Of a stretch of 64,000 nucleotides of DNA, positions 13,601 through 26,100 are shown piece after piece. The position numbers and the translations under genes are program-made. The notes beneath the pieces were generated by a model. That model saw nothing but the letters and a program-made list of their open reading frames with translations, had not been told where the DNA came from and searched no databases. How positions within the stretch are numbered: position 1 is the first letter of the stretch; every line of letters begins with the position of its first letter. Source of the DNA: Siniperca chuatsi. Lineage: Eukaryota > Chordata > Actinopteri > Centrarchiformes > Sinipercidae. The stretch lies in assembly GCF_020085105.1 (NCBI RefSeq), contig NC_058065.1, positions 4,695,718 to 4,759,717 of the forward strand. The letters are read 5' to 3'.

Positions 13601-14465
13601 CTTGTTTTGTCCCAAAAAAAAGCAGTGAAAGTTTGACATTTCTGCTTGATAAATGACTTAAACAATTCATTTATAATCAAAATTGAATGACTAACTGAAC
13701 CACTAATTGTTACAACACTAGTTACTAGTTAGTTATTTTTTACTATAAAACCTGTCTGAAATCCAAATTGTGCTGAAGTGATTGCTTTAATCGACTGCAA
13801 AACAACATGCTCTTCAGTTTAATATCTCTTTTATTAGGTAAAACTACCAAATATTTCATGCTTACAGTTTCACAAATATTAAGTCCGTAGCTTTTCTCGG
13901 TTTCTTATAATTATAAATTGAATTACGTTACTTTGGAGTCAGGTAACTTGTAATAGGTGGGTGGGTGTAACGCAAAATGTCCCTTTCAAGGACAATGCAG
14001 TGTCAAACGAGCATAATGGATAAATTAATAGTAGCTATGACAAAGCACACTACTCTAATATAATAACTGTAAGGAAATTAATTAGATTAGGCTAATAACA
14101 CCTGGAGTTTGTGACTAACCTGTGGAAGAGGCGGAAGCTCCCTGGGTCGCATTTTCTATAATAAAAATAAACATAACGTTAACTTGTTAGCAATATTTAC
14201 AAGTAAGCTAGCTTTTATGTAAGTATCCCAAATGTAGCGTTACCCTACATTATCACGGAACAGTCTGGAGCTAGTATACTAGTTAACGGTTAGCTAGCGT
14301 TAGTTTACACAAAAAATAGCTTACACCAAAAATAATTTAGAAATATTACAATTTTCGTCAAAATAGCATTTAGCTTAATGCTAGCGCTTTAGCTACTGTA
14401 AAATCAATCATGTTAGATTACCGTTATTTAGCTAAATAAGTTACCTTTGAGCCTCTCGTATCCAT
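7638..14465 (-). CDS. TMEM237: TMEM237, ciliary transition-zone tetraspan protein (one N-terminal exon unresolved)
   Basis: A four-pass membrane protein of the ciliary transition zone (MKS module); human mutations cause Joubert syndrome 14. Exons found (minus): 14445-14465 (ATG), 14120-14155, 11487-11518, 11165-11236, 10667-10795, 10299-10392, 9662-9819, 9445-9577, 9160-9351, 8210-8283, 8011-8098, 7805-7926, 7638-7702 (stop). The N-terminus reads [19 protein letters not shown], followed by a cytosolic part with Lys-rich clusters ([16 protein letters not shown]) and then [10 protein letters not shown]. Membrane helices are [52 protein letters not shown] and [39 protein letters not shown] is near identical to human. 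Phases close from 11518 to the stop. The exon joining 14120 (phase 0) to 11518 (phase 2) was not found with confidence. Confidence 0.93.
11927..11956. repeat. (GGAT)n microsatellite
   Basis: About seven tandem ggat units preceded by gatgaatgaat, within the TMEM237 5' intron. Confidence 0.9.
13483..13722 (+). repeat. Interspersed 'GATTAATCGATTA'-edged repeat, copy 2
   Basis: Contains tataaaatgtcagga, then cccagcccaagctgacatgt and cttgttttgtcc, then a tttctgcttgataaatgac end. It has the same orientation as the copy at 19.6 kb, with an internal deletion. It lies in the TMEM237 intron. Confidence 0.75.
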
Positions 14466-15646
14466 ACTGTGAAATTTCTCCTAAAACTGTGCCTTTTGAA
14501 TATTCATCCAGTTAAATCATCTTAAGCTGATAAGTACAATTTAACGACTAAAACCGATTAAAAGGGAGAAACAGCTACTTTGATTGTTATTTACTTTATT
14601 TACGCTCTGCCAGCGGAGAGCTGTTACCCGGATGTTTTTATGAGTAGCACACAAGACTTCCTGCATCTTCAAAATAAAAGCTTCCATGTAGACGCAAGGT
14701 AACAAAACAGATGAATAAGTGACTGACTAAATAAATGAATGAACAAATTACTATCAGAAGTGGTTTATTAATGTCACAAACGGGTACAAATAATAAAATG
14801 GCATTGCTTTGCTTGCACTTTTGCATATTATCACATTATTTTAATTAAATAAGGACACAAAGTGTAATTTTTGTGAGAGCTTCCCAAACACAGCTTTTTG
14901 TTAACGTTTCGTAATTTTTTTGGCATGCAATGACACATTTTAGGCTATAGTAAACCACAAAGAAATGACACAAATTCAGAATGAAAAACAAAACATATAA
15001 CAACATTAAACAAGAAACCACTTTGCTTTCTAGCATGTAAACATCAATTGGAAAAAGATCACATTCTTTATTGCAGGTCTGTGTACAAGAGTGGGGAGCG
15101 GGGCAAGAAATTAACTTGTTTTGTCTGTTTTGTTCTCCGGTGGCCACAGTGAACATTTTGCTAAATTAAAGGTGCATGCAGAGCAGGAAACTGTTTTTTC
15201 TATGAGCAACATGTGCCTATAATAACTTTCATAATACGCCTTTGTTGCTCCAAAAAGCCCAGAAGAAGGTGCACTTAAGTAGTTTTAAACTGTTTAGTCT
15301 TAGTACAAATAAATAGTTAACTAGTTACTTCTAGTTGGCTCTAAATTTAAACTTCTGACATTAAACTCTGACACAGTTTCATTGGTTTCTTTGGGCATGA
15401 GTCCAGCTCCATCTTATCTTTGGGGATTTGAAGCGACTTAAGAACCAGATCAAGCACACAAGTAACAACAAGATCAAAATAAAACAAACAAATAAGTAGA
15501 TTTCTTTCATGCCCTACTCCCCTAAAACATGCAATTGATTTACATGTTAGTGAGGAATCTGTAAAATGAGATTGAAAATAATTGCTGCCATGATAATAGG
15601 GGTCACATCTCCCTTGTCCCCTTGTCTCCTCCTCCTCCGCCCCCTC
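14466..15646. other. TMEM237 promoter/5' UTR and MPP4 3' UTR
   Basis: Only about 1.2 kb separates the TMEM237 start codon from the MPP4 stop codon, both on the minus strand. The half next to TMEM237 should hold its promoter (no TATA box seen). The half next to MPP4 is AT-rich 3' UTR with AATAAA signals at 15067-15072 and 14764-14769. The frame at 14845-15156 is not coding-like. Confidence 0.6.
15067..15072 (-). promoter_or_regulatory. MPP4: Candidate poly(A) signal of MPP4 (AATAAA)
   Basis: Plus-strand tttatt reads AATAAA on the minus strand, about 575 nt beyond the MPP4 stop codon. A second copy at 14764-14769 is closer to the TMEM237 start. Confidence 0.5.
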
Positions 15647-17119
15647 TTACGACTCGCCGGTGGGTCGTATCCAACTGGCAGGGACCCACTGCGGCTCGTC
15701 CTGCGCCTTCCTCACAGCCGTCAGCAGCTGGACGCAGGAGTCCTGCAGCTCGTCGTTGACGATCACGTGGTCAAAGAACTGCCAGTAGTGGGACTCGATC
15801 TTCCGGGCAGCTTCTTCCATCTCCTGGAAGTCTTCATCCTGTTGGAGGACACAAAAGTCAGAACTGATTCCAGCTTCAAATGTCTTCACCTTGGTGTTGA
15901 GGAAATAAAGTTTATCATAACTAAATAATTAAATAACAACATGATAATCTAATTGCTGGTGTCATGGCAATTCTGGCACCTAAAAGTCGGGCCAATAGTA
16001 CTCCCCTAAATATGTATGTATGAATATAGATATAAATATGTATTTTTTTATATTGCCATGCAACTATGTGAGTTTTGATTTCTCAGGTGAAACAAGTGTT
16101 TCACATTAACATTGATTTTAATGTCTTAATGTTTTAAAAACCTTTTTCCCTCCATCATATCATGCTCCTTTAGTTTTCCATGTACAAATAACTCAACAAA
16201 ATAAATATAAATGGGTTTTTTTGCCTTTACAATGTTCCCTTTACAACATTTAAATACTTCAAATCAAGAATATAACTTCTGAGAAAAAAATGTTTTACTT
16301 GCACTGGCTTTGCTAACAAATACTGAAAAATGTCTGTATCATTGCGGAATGTAAATAAAGTATGATAAATGATAATTGATGGATAACATTATCGGGTCTT
16401 TCTTAGAAATATGGTTCAAATGTGTAAGAACAGGCGTCTTAAAATAGATAAAAAAGAATAAAATGTGGCCCTGGAGGAGTTTACTTTGTACGGTCGGTTG
16501 ACATAGTAGTTGGTGGTGATGTACGAGTCCTGTCTGGTCTCCCTGAGGCGCTCCAGTGGCGGAGGCTTCACATAGATGATGTAGGCCCTTAGTTCGTGGG
16601 TCCTCACTGCCTGAATGGCCTAAATGCAGAGATAAAACAGAAATGAAGAATATTCAAATTAAAGCGACTCTATGTAACATTTTATCAAAGTTATTGGAAG
16701 CACAAAAACTGTTTCTGTTAGTGGTATTTTCTCACTTAAGCCCTTCAGTAACAGAATGATATTAATTTAGACACAACAGATGACAGATAATGTCATTACT
16801 TTTTAAATGGATAACATCATTTTAGAAAAAATTGATTTTTAATCATTTGAAAACATTTCCATGTTGCACTTACGTTTGGCTCAATGTCGATGACGCAGAT
16901 CTTTCTGCTGTTTAAAACGTCCCTCACAGACTTGATGCTGGTGCCGTACAGATTCCCTTTGTACTCCCCGTATTCCAGAAACCTGTAGGACATAATCATT
17001 TCACAGCTTTTTATCGTTTCAGCGGGTGTAAAAGGCAGATTATGTTGCAGACAGAACAAATACGTTTGTTATATTTAGTATAAGAACATTTTAGAATTTC
17101 ATAATGGTGAATATATTGT

Positions 17120-17183
<64 letters not shown>

Positions 17184-20100
17184 TCTCCACTACATTCATT
17201 ATTATTCATGGCTTCACAGCAGAGACTGTTGTACCTGTTGTTATACACCATGTTGTCGAAGATTTCTCGGCTGGTGAAGTAATATTCTCTGCCAGACTCC
17301 TCGTATCCTCTGGGTGCTCTTGTGGTGTCTGGTGAAGGGAAAAGGAAACTCTTTATTCACATTTTATAAAATATATGTTATTGTTTCTCTTTGAGACAGA
17401 CAATCATTTAACAACATCAGAAGCTCTCAGAAGGAAGAATTTTTATGCTTTATTTATTATTATTATTATTAATTTTGGTTATTTATTTGATCTAAATTTG
17501 GTGGATAATAATTGATAGATTTGTACTTACAAGGTACAGCTCCCTGGAAGATGTTGGGGTTTATTTCAATCAAGCGCCTCCGAAGTTCATTCACACCCAC
17601 ACCAGACGGACCTGAGGAAAAAAAAAACCCATCTGAAACAACAATCATACATTTAATCACATCGACCAAACCACATTTCATTTTTAATTTGCGGTGTGAT
17701 GAATGAAATGGTATTTATTTTATGTATATACGTGTTTGATAAGAAATACAAGTCATGTTTTATGAGTGAAACTAAAAGACTGGTTGGATGCTATAATTGA
17801 ATGTTGCTGTAATGCTCATTTCTAATCATCCTTACTGTTTTATTTTCTTTCAGCATTATCCCAGCTAGAAGCTTTACTGTACCTAAGAGGGCGATGAGGC
17901 GGTGTGCGTCCTGCGGCTGGCGCTGGTAGCGCACCACCTCCTCGTAGGGGCTGTTGAGGGCGTTGAAGCAGCTGCTGGGGCAGCGGGTGTGGCAGGACGG
18001 CTGGGTGGTGCTGTGAAACCGCCGCCGACACAGACGCATGCTGCGCCTGAAGCCCACTGAGAAAAAAGTTAATGGACTGATCTTTGAGGAATGATCCATG
18101 ATACATGAAAACCCGTATATGGAACAGAATGTAATGACAGCACTGAATGACAAGGTCTGACTTTAATGTGCAGATATCAGTGCAGGTGAGAGTCATGCTG
18201 CTTGAAGACTTACCTAAGTAGATCCCTTCGATGTTGCTGCTGAAGTCATCCTCCTCTGGTTTTACATGCGGAGAAGCAGAGTGAGACATATGGATGCAAA
18301 TGATTCTGCTGATTATTTTCTCAAATGAAGATATTCAGTTAATTGTCATATAAGCATTTGGGAAGTTGGAACCGGAGACGGACTAATGGATTAATGGACG
18401 AATGGCGTCACTGTTTTGATCTTAAACGTACAGTACGTTTTGAATTTCTGTACTGCAATTATTTATTAGGGGACATATAGGCCGAGAACAGAAATGTGTG
18501 ACAAGCTAAAATCAGCCCAGCCCATGTGTCGGTCAATTTAGTATTGAACTTCCAAAAACTTAGGGGACTGAGACAAAAAAGTTTTAATGGTTGAAACTGA
18601 AGTAGCAGATATCCCAACTTTCAATGTCTTGTATGGGTCAAGTTCAAAAAAGTCTGGATCCTACAATTCCCATAATGAAATGCACCAAGTGTGAAACACA
18701 GGCGAGAGCACCCAATTTGAGTAGCCCTTTAACTTATTACACATTATACACTTTGACTATTTTATACATGTATTCTTAAATTGCAGATAAAAAGACTATC
18801 ATCTGAGATTTTCTCACCTTCTCTGAGCTCCTCTGACATTTCCCCGTCAGACAGCAGGAGAGTTTGGAAAAGAAACGATAACAAATGTTTCAGATGAAGG
18901 ACAAGAGACAGAGGGACGCTTTGCATGTGTAACAGAATGAACAGAGTCAAAACAGATTAAATCAACAAAGACTTACCTACCAGATTCAAATGCCTCCTCA
19001 TCTGACAGAAAGAAAAACACACAGGGGAAATTAAACACAACGCAGCACAGACGTGCAATAAGTTTGTGTTTAAAAGATCACAGGTCAATAAAGCAACAAG
19101 CGACAGCTGAAGCTTTACCTGCTTCAACACATTTGTCATCGATGGCCATCATGTCTTCTTCTGTGGGTAAAAAAGGGAAATAAAAAGTTCTATCTGTAAT
19201 ACAACATATAAATCATTTAGTTCTAAAGCTAAAGGAGCTAATTTAACTACAACTGGTTTGGTTTTGCCTAAAACATGAAATCTCTCCTTACCTTCCTCTA
19301 CAGTGCTCACTTCAGTAAACGTGGGGTGAAACACAATGAAAGCTCAATTGTGAAACCAAGTTGTACAGGGACTGTCAGGTCTGAAAACTGTTTGGACTTT
19401 GATATAAAGTCTGAGATAGGTTAAAGAAAATGTGGGTGCACTTACAGGTCTGTATGCAGCCATGTGGCTGAAAAGGCTGAGACCACCAGAACTCCCTCTG
19501 CTTCCTGTTACAACATGCAGATTCAGGTTTAAATGATGTGACATCACACACAACATACTAACTTTACAAATATTTCACATCAGCTTTCAAGTCACAGTGC
19601 TGCTGCTGAACAAGTCTATTAGTCTATAAAATGTCAGAAAACACTGAAAAATGCTCCTCATAAATTCCCAGAGCCTAAGTTGACGTGTTCAAATGTCTTG
19701 TTTTGTCTGATTAAAAGTCCAAAAGCCAAATAAATTCAATTTAAAATAACATAAAACAGATCAAATCAGCAAACCAGCGAGTATTTGGCATTTCTGCTTA
19801 ATAAATGACTAAAACAATTAATCGCTTATCAAAATTGTTAAAGGATTCATTTTCTCTTGATCAATTAATTGACTAATTGATTAAAAACTTATTCTACAGG
19901 CTTGGCAGCAAATCTTCTGGTCAAATTTACTGTAAGTAAGAAGCATATTATCAGCAAATAAATGAGTAAATGAATGAAAAAGTTCCCCATTGGCTAGCTA
20001 CAGTGGAAACAAATGTTCAGCGTTTAAATTTGGCAAAATTATTCTTTGACAAGAAACTGTTCTAAAAAATCCTCTTTGAAAAATGCTTAAATTTTGAATA

Positions 20101-23100
20101 ACAACGTAGGTTTTCGTTAAATATTAGACTTTTCTAGTTCTTGTATGACTGCTTATGTTTAGACATTAATCATTTGAGAAGTTTGGTGTCAGTTAAATGA
20201 AAAAAAAAAGGAGATTGTAATTTTTTTTTTTTAATTTTTCAAAGTAAAGTACCAAAAAGGCATGAATGCATGAAGTTAAACATTTCCTGTGGTATCGTAC
20301 CTGTCAGAGTTAGAAGCTCTTTGCTGTAGTTTTTCTTTACCCAGCATCCACCCTCTGTATGTTTCTTAAACGTCAGCAGAGATAATGCTAAACCTACAGA
20401 AACATACTGGTGTGGTCACCTTTATAAAAGTTACTAATTATAACTAAAGTGTATGGGAACCACTCTCCCCTCGCAGCAGAACTGGGCAGCACTGGGAATT
20501 TGTGAAGCATAAAAACATCCCAGTAAATGAGATGAACAAAAAAAAACCCACCGACATCTTCATTAAACAAAATCACTAAAGCCTCCTGACCGTTTCAGCA
20601 GGTTGGTGGAGGGGATGAGGCCGGCGCAGGATGTGTCGCTGGGGAGTTTCTTGGCCTGCCACCAGAGGGCGTCCGTCTGGTCCACAATCTCCAGGATGTC
20701 ACCTTTTCTGAAGCTCATACCTGCATCTGCGCAGGGGATGGTCGGGTCCTGCTGAGGGCTGTAGTCGGCCATGGCCCGCACGTAGAGCTGACACCAGACA
20801 AGTTGGTTTATTATGATGATATGTAGTTTTAATGTGTAAAGATAAAAAAATGAGGAAGGTATAGATACCATCGTCTGGTTGTGGACCGGCCTTTCGGTGA
20901 TGGGAACGACCTTAAACATGATGGTACCGTGTGACCTCGCTTGCTGATTGGTTGTAAAGAAACAACACGGATTAATTAGCAGATATTAATGGCTCCTAGA
21001 CGTATTACAACATCAGAAAATGGATTCAGAGCACTGTAAAACATGAATCTGGTTTGTCTTTAAGAGGCAGAGATGCCTTTTACTTTTAAATAAAATCCTT
21101 TTTAATGTGGTTGAAGAGCTTTAAGTTTTTTTGCAAATTATTCCAGGTTGCACACTCAGTAAAAACAGTCACCACTTGCAACATGATCCAATCATTTTAG
21201 CAAGTTCGGTAAGGGCCCACATTAAAAGACAGTAACAAAGTAATGTAAGGGGGGGAAAGACCAAGATGCTCTCTAACTTAAGTAACTTAAATAAAAAGTA
21301 TAAAATATATAGTTTATAGCCATACTAAAAGCTAGTATGACACCATATCATAATCAATATGATTTCTGTGGCTCAAGGAATTCAACATTTACACAACAAG
21401 CACAATCCACCAATACCAAAATTTGATATTATAGGACCATCCAATGACCTACCACAACTTGGATAATTTGCTCAGGTTCCATCCCATCAACAGGAAAACC
21501 ATTCACCTCTATGATCCTGTCCCCTGCATGGAGCAGTCCTGCACACAAACATAAATACAAATTAAATTAAATTAGCTATCAACTTTAAATTTTGTGGGAC
21601 ATAGTTAACGTTAAGTGATTCTTTCAGTGTGTGAGAGACCTACTCAAGTCTCTGAAGTCATCAAAACCTGCTTATTTCTAAATTTACAGAAACATGAACA
21701 GGTAACTATTATGTCTCTTTGTAAACTAGCTGTTGCCTTACATCACACATTAAAATATGAGCATGGAAGTTCGTTCTTGAACGTTGGGAACAGTATGTAA
21801 CAAAATAATAAAAGCTCAAAGGTCCACTTACTAGCTTTCAGGGCTTTCAACCACATCTCATGGTCTTCTTCTGTGAATGGAGCTCGCTCAGGTGTCATTA
21901 CGTGACCAGTGTGGAAATTTGATCATGTGATGAAGTGAAGTTCCACACTTTGGGCATTTTCAAACCTACAGTTTGTTTACTCTGGTCTGAATCAGTGGAT
22001 GAGCCATTAAATTTGATGTGTTTTCCACTTTTCACAAAAATTCAAGCCAACCAAAATGCATCAGTAAAAGCCACGTGAGAATCTTCACACCACTCATTGG
22101 TTAGATGTGTCAGGGGAGGGAGCGAGAAAACACAGGAAGAAGGTCCTGAAGAAGACCCTGTCTGCCCAAAGATCAAGAAGACAACACACTTTGTTCCAGG
22201 TCAGACCAGATTCATTCTTGGGCTTGCTGCTAACAACTGTTGATTTCTCTACATGCTAGTATGCAAATTGCACCTGGCTCAAACTTGCATTACACCTTGT
22301 AGTTGGGTCAAGGCCGGACCACATTACTATCACAAACCGCTCCAGAATAAATTTGTGACCGGACCGAGACCACTTCCTCCAAAGGGTCTCCCGAGTACAA
22401 TTGTTGTGTCCAGATCTGCCCAACCGAATCGTACCAAGTGGGAAAACAAAGCAGAGTCAAACCAGACTAAACTATGCAGGTTTGAAAACGCCATTTGGTC
22501 ACATGATGAGACAGATTAAGACTGTGAGATGTGATTAAAAGCTCTGAAAGCTAGTAAGTTTACCTTTGAGCTTGGATTATTTAGTTCGAAACACAATGAA
22601 AGTCCAGATGTTTTCTCAAGTTTTTAATAGGGTAGTACTCTCTCAGTTGTTACCTTGTCATATCACCAACGTATCATAAATAAAATGAAATAATTTCAAC
22701 TTCTATTTAACAATACAATGCTTGGATCTACAGTAAATTCAGAACATTATACTTGAGAGAAAAGGCTCACCACTTCGATCAGCCAGCCCTCCGTGAATCA
22801 CCCGAGCAACAAAAATCTCCCCTGTGATCTCGTTTCTCTTTATAGTCGCTCCCTAGAACAGAAAAGATGAAAACACAGAATAAATAAACCTGCTGTAATG
22901 TGGAGTAGAGGCATGTGTAGGTCAAATGAAGTCACACAAATGAAGACAAATAAAACTGAAGCCATGACAGGATGTAAATACTTGGGGGTGAAATGGAAGA
23001 GGAGATTGGTAGGTTTAATTCATGACAGTTTAGGCACAAACAAAATAACAATGACACAAATGAAAGTCAACCAGAGCTCTAAATGAATACAGATGAAGTT

Positions 23101-26100
23101 CCTGAAATGAGGGCTCCAGAAATCAGACATCATTGGTGAGAAGAAAGCAGGAGTGGAAACATGAAAGAATTAAATGGTCCAACACGATGGAAGAAAACGA
23201 CGAGAAATGCAACGAAAAGTATGAAATAAATATCAACTACCACTTTGCATGTTTGCAGATCAGCCACTCTGTGGAGACAGCTTGAAAGGACCCAAGAAGT
23301 CCACTTTTGGACACTCTTCAGCGTCTCTCATGTCGCCTTCTTCCTCCTCCTCTTCCGCTGGCTTGATCGACCTCCTTTCACAGTGTGGGAGGTCTCCTTG
23401 GGCTCATTGAGCAGGCCATTGGTCTGAAGGTGCTTGGACGTTTGAAGCTCAGCATGAACGTGCTTCTTCTGCAGCAAAGATGCATTCTTGGTTTTCGGGG
23501 TAGCTCGGGGTGACCCACGGCAAGATACAGACAGACAGCTGGTCCCCTGAGAGGTGGATGGAGCATCCAGGGAGCTGCTGAGGGAGCTGGAGGAGGAGGT
23601 GGAGGAAGGAAGTGAGGGGAAGGAACATTTGGATTGGTGTGTCAGCGATGGATGTTGCCCTCTGCTTTTTGGAGTTTGGCTTTTCTTGGGTGTGCCGTCT
23701 TGCTCAGCGACTGCAGGTTTTGGGGTGTTGATCTCAGTCCTGGTTGCGGCGAGGAGCGTCTGTAGCCGGTCCACCACCTGGGTGAGGAGGACCAAGGCCT
23801 GGGAGTTGTCCTGCACCGTGTCCGACATGCGTTCAGTCGCGGCTGCCATCTTCTCCCCGAGGAGCTTTATGTCTTTGGTGCTGTTCTCCATGGAGCTGGC
23901 GGCCAGCTGCACTGTCGTTCTCAGCTCATCCAGACTCTCCTGCTTGGCGAGCTCCACAGGGGGCACCGGGGGCAAATCCACCACATGGCGAGGGCGCATG
24001 GGGCTCGGGGGAGCAGTGCGGATGCGAGGGCTTTGGCTTCGAAGCCTGGGAGGCAGTCCTGGCTGGAGGTAGTCATCTACATTGGAGTAGCAGGGTACGG
24101 TGAGACACGGGGGAGACATTGTCCACCGCCTGGCTGTGGGAAGCCGGGATGGGGCATTGGTGGGCTCTCCTGCTTCATCTTCATCTCCACTGTCTAGCTC
24201 TTCAATGATGTTGTCTCCATGAAAAAACAGACATTATTAATCCATGAATAATCACAAGTAGCTGTGATGAATGATGGTAGAGGAGGGCGCAATGACGGAT
24301 GATGAAAAACCAACAGATCTTTTCTTACCAATCAGAACAGAGCTGTAGACTGAAGGAGCTGAGCGGTTCAGACTTTGCTCCCAAAGCAGGTTGGTGTAAC
24401 AAACTCTACACCGGCTCATCGGCTTGCTACAGCACATCTGACAGTTACTCATTGGCTTATAGCGAGATGGAGGGCATGGCCGAGCTGCTGCTGCGTGACA
24501 CGGTGGCTCAGTTGGTGGGTAGCTGCCTCTCCGAACACTACACCATGACGAATCCTTGACATCCAGCCTCCCAGCAGCAGGGCTCTGGACCCCGAATGCA
24601 CCATCTCGGTGAAGCCTCTGCTCGGTCAGACACCTCAGGGTGTCCCAGTGACTGCAGTTCCCCCCTCTGGAGCTTTTTGCAAATGGGTAGGATGCACTGG
24701 GCAGCTGCAGCCTGACTCTCTGGTGGAGCTGTGAGACAACAGAGTCACTCAAAGGTAGAGGGAAATGTTCAATACAGGCACTAGAGATTGAGAACTTCCA
24801 CTGGAAAAACGCGAGGTCATATCAGTACTTTCTGTTAAACGAGCTGTACAATAAAAAACCCAAAAGACATACTGAGACTGACAAACAGAAGACTTGCATG
24901 TAAGTATTTTGCAGAGACTGATAATAAATGAGTCTCCAATCTTCTTTTTCAGTGGTTTATGCTGTTAGGGAAATGATCTGTAGCATTAACGGACAATTAT
25001 TCAAATGAGAGATTATAAAATTCAAACATCTGGTCTCTGTTGGCTGCAGTCAGCTGTTTGATTTATATTTGGCAAAAAAAAATCCTACATATTAAAATAT
25101 CCACAAGCATCTGCTTCCACAGTATTGGAAAAGCAATTCTATTGTGATCCAGTTTATATACTGAAATGTATACATGGTTTACAGACGAATGTGAATAATT
25201 TATTCCAAATAGGTCAAAAACACATCATTAAAACAAAATATTTGACTTTTTCCAGATATTATAGTCAGCTTAAAGGGTCAGTTCAAACAAATCATAAAAT
25301 ATATTTTCCTTCTTATCTCTACTGGTTAAGCCACACAGATCATTTTCGTTTTATGTGTAAACGTTTTGATATATCAACCCCTGAGATTTATGTTGACATG
25401 GCAGGTACATCAATATGTTTTGTGTAAATATTCTATGATGTCCTATAGTGTGTATACTGTAACACAATTAATGGAATAACAAGGCACTGGTTTAATACAC
25501 CTAGTTAAAACTAATGCAGTCTAATACAACAGTCCTGCAATAAAAATCCTCCCTTCATGAAGCTTATAAAGTTCAGTTTTTGCTTAAACTTAGAGAGGTG
25601 TTGATTCAACATTGTGATCATTTTAGATGATGTAGTTTGGGGTGCTGTTGTTGAATTGTACTGCATTTTACACAGTGTTTTTGTTATTCGGCCTACCCTT
25701 ATTGATATAAATGTGATGGACAAAATAATAGAAACACCTGTCAGTATAACACAATACAATTCAGCAGCACCACAGTCTTTTTGTTGAGGAAGGCTGTTAT
25801 ATTTTACAACCAAAATCCAAAAACATGTTATTTTTTACCTTGTCTCTTGTTTGAAAAAATTAAAAATTATAAGTTTGGTGCACTTCACTTCACTTTTCCA
25901 TGTATTATGATTATGATTTGCTGGCTTCCTTATGTGTGAGACTGCTGACCCGTTTTGGCTGCATATGTTCAGTATCACGGTTACTCGTGAAAATACACAG
26001 AATTTGTTGGCAACAGTTTTTATTAGAACTATTTTCTGTCAAAGAAATTGACCCAATATTGACCATAATGGCCTTGAATCAGAACGATCTTCACTGTGAC

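Larger units (their letters stand above)
11519..14119. other. Long TMEM237 5' intron region (missing exon lies here)
   Basis: This is 2.6 kb between two secure TMEM237 exons. It contains a GGAT tandem array (11927-11956), a dispersed repeat (13483-13722) and AT-rich sequence. A GTAAGG donor follows 12557 on the minus strand. The codons just before it end in Glu-Arg-Arg and splice in phase to the EGNEHFPQC exon, so the missing exon may end there. No good acceptor for it was seen. Confidence 0.4.

Noticed and set aside
23554..24072. Plus-strand 172-codon frame
   Set aside because: It is the mirror of the coding-like minus frame, with Cys/Ser/Trp-rich antisense composition.
24252..24752. Minus-strand 166-codon frame as a separate gene
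   Set aside because: Its first codon is TTG, its composition looks antisense, and the plus strand reads better. It is kept only as a rival in the findings.
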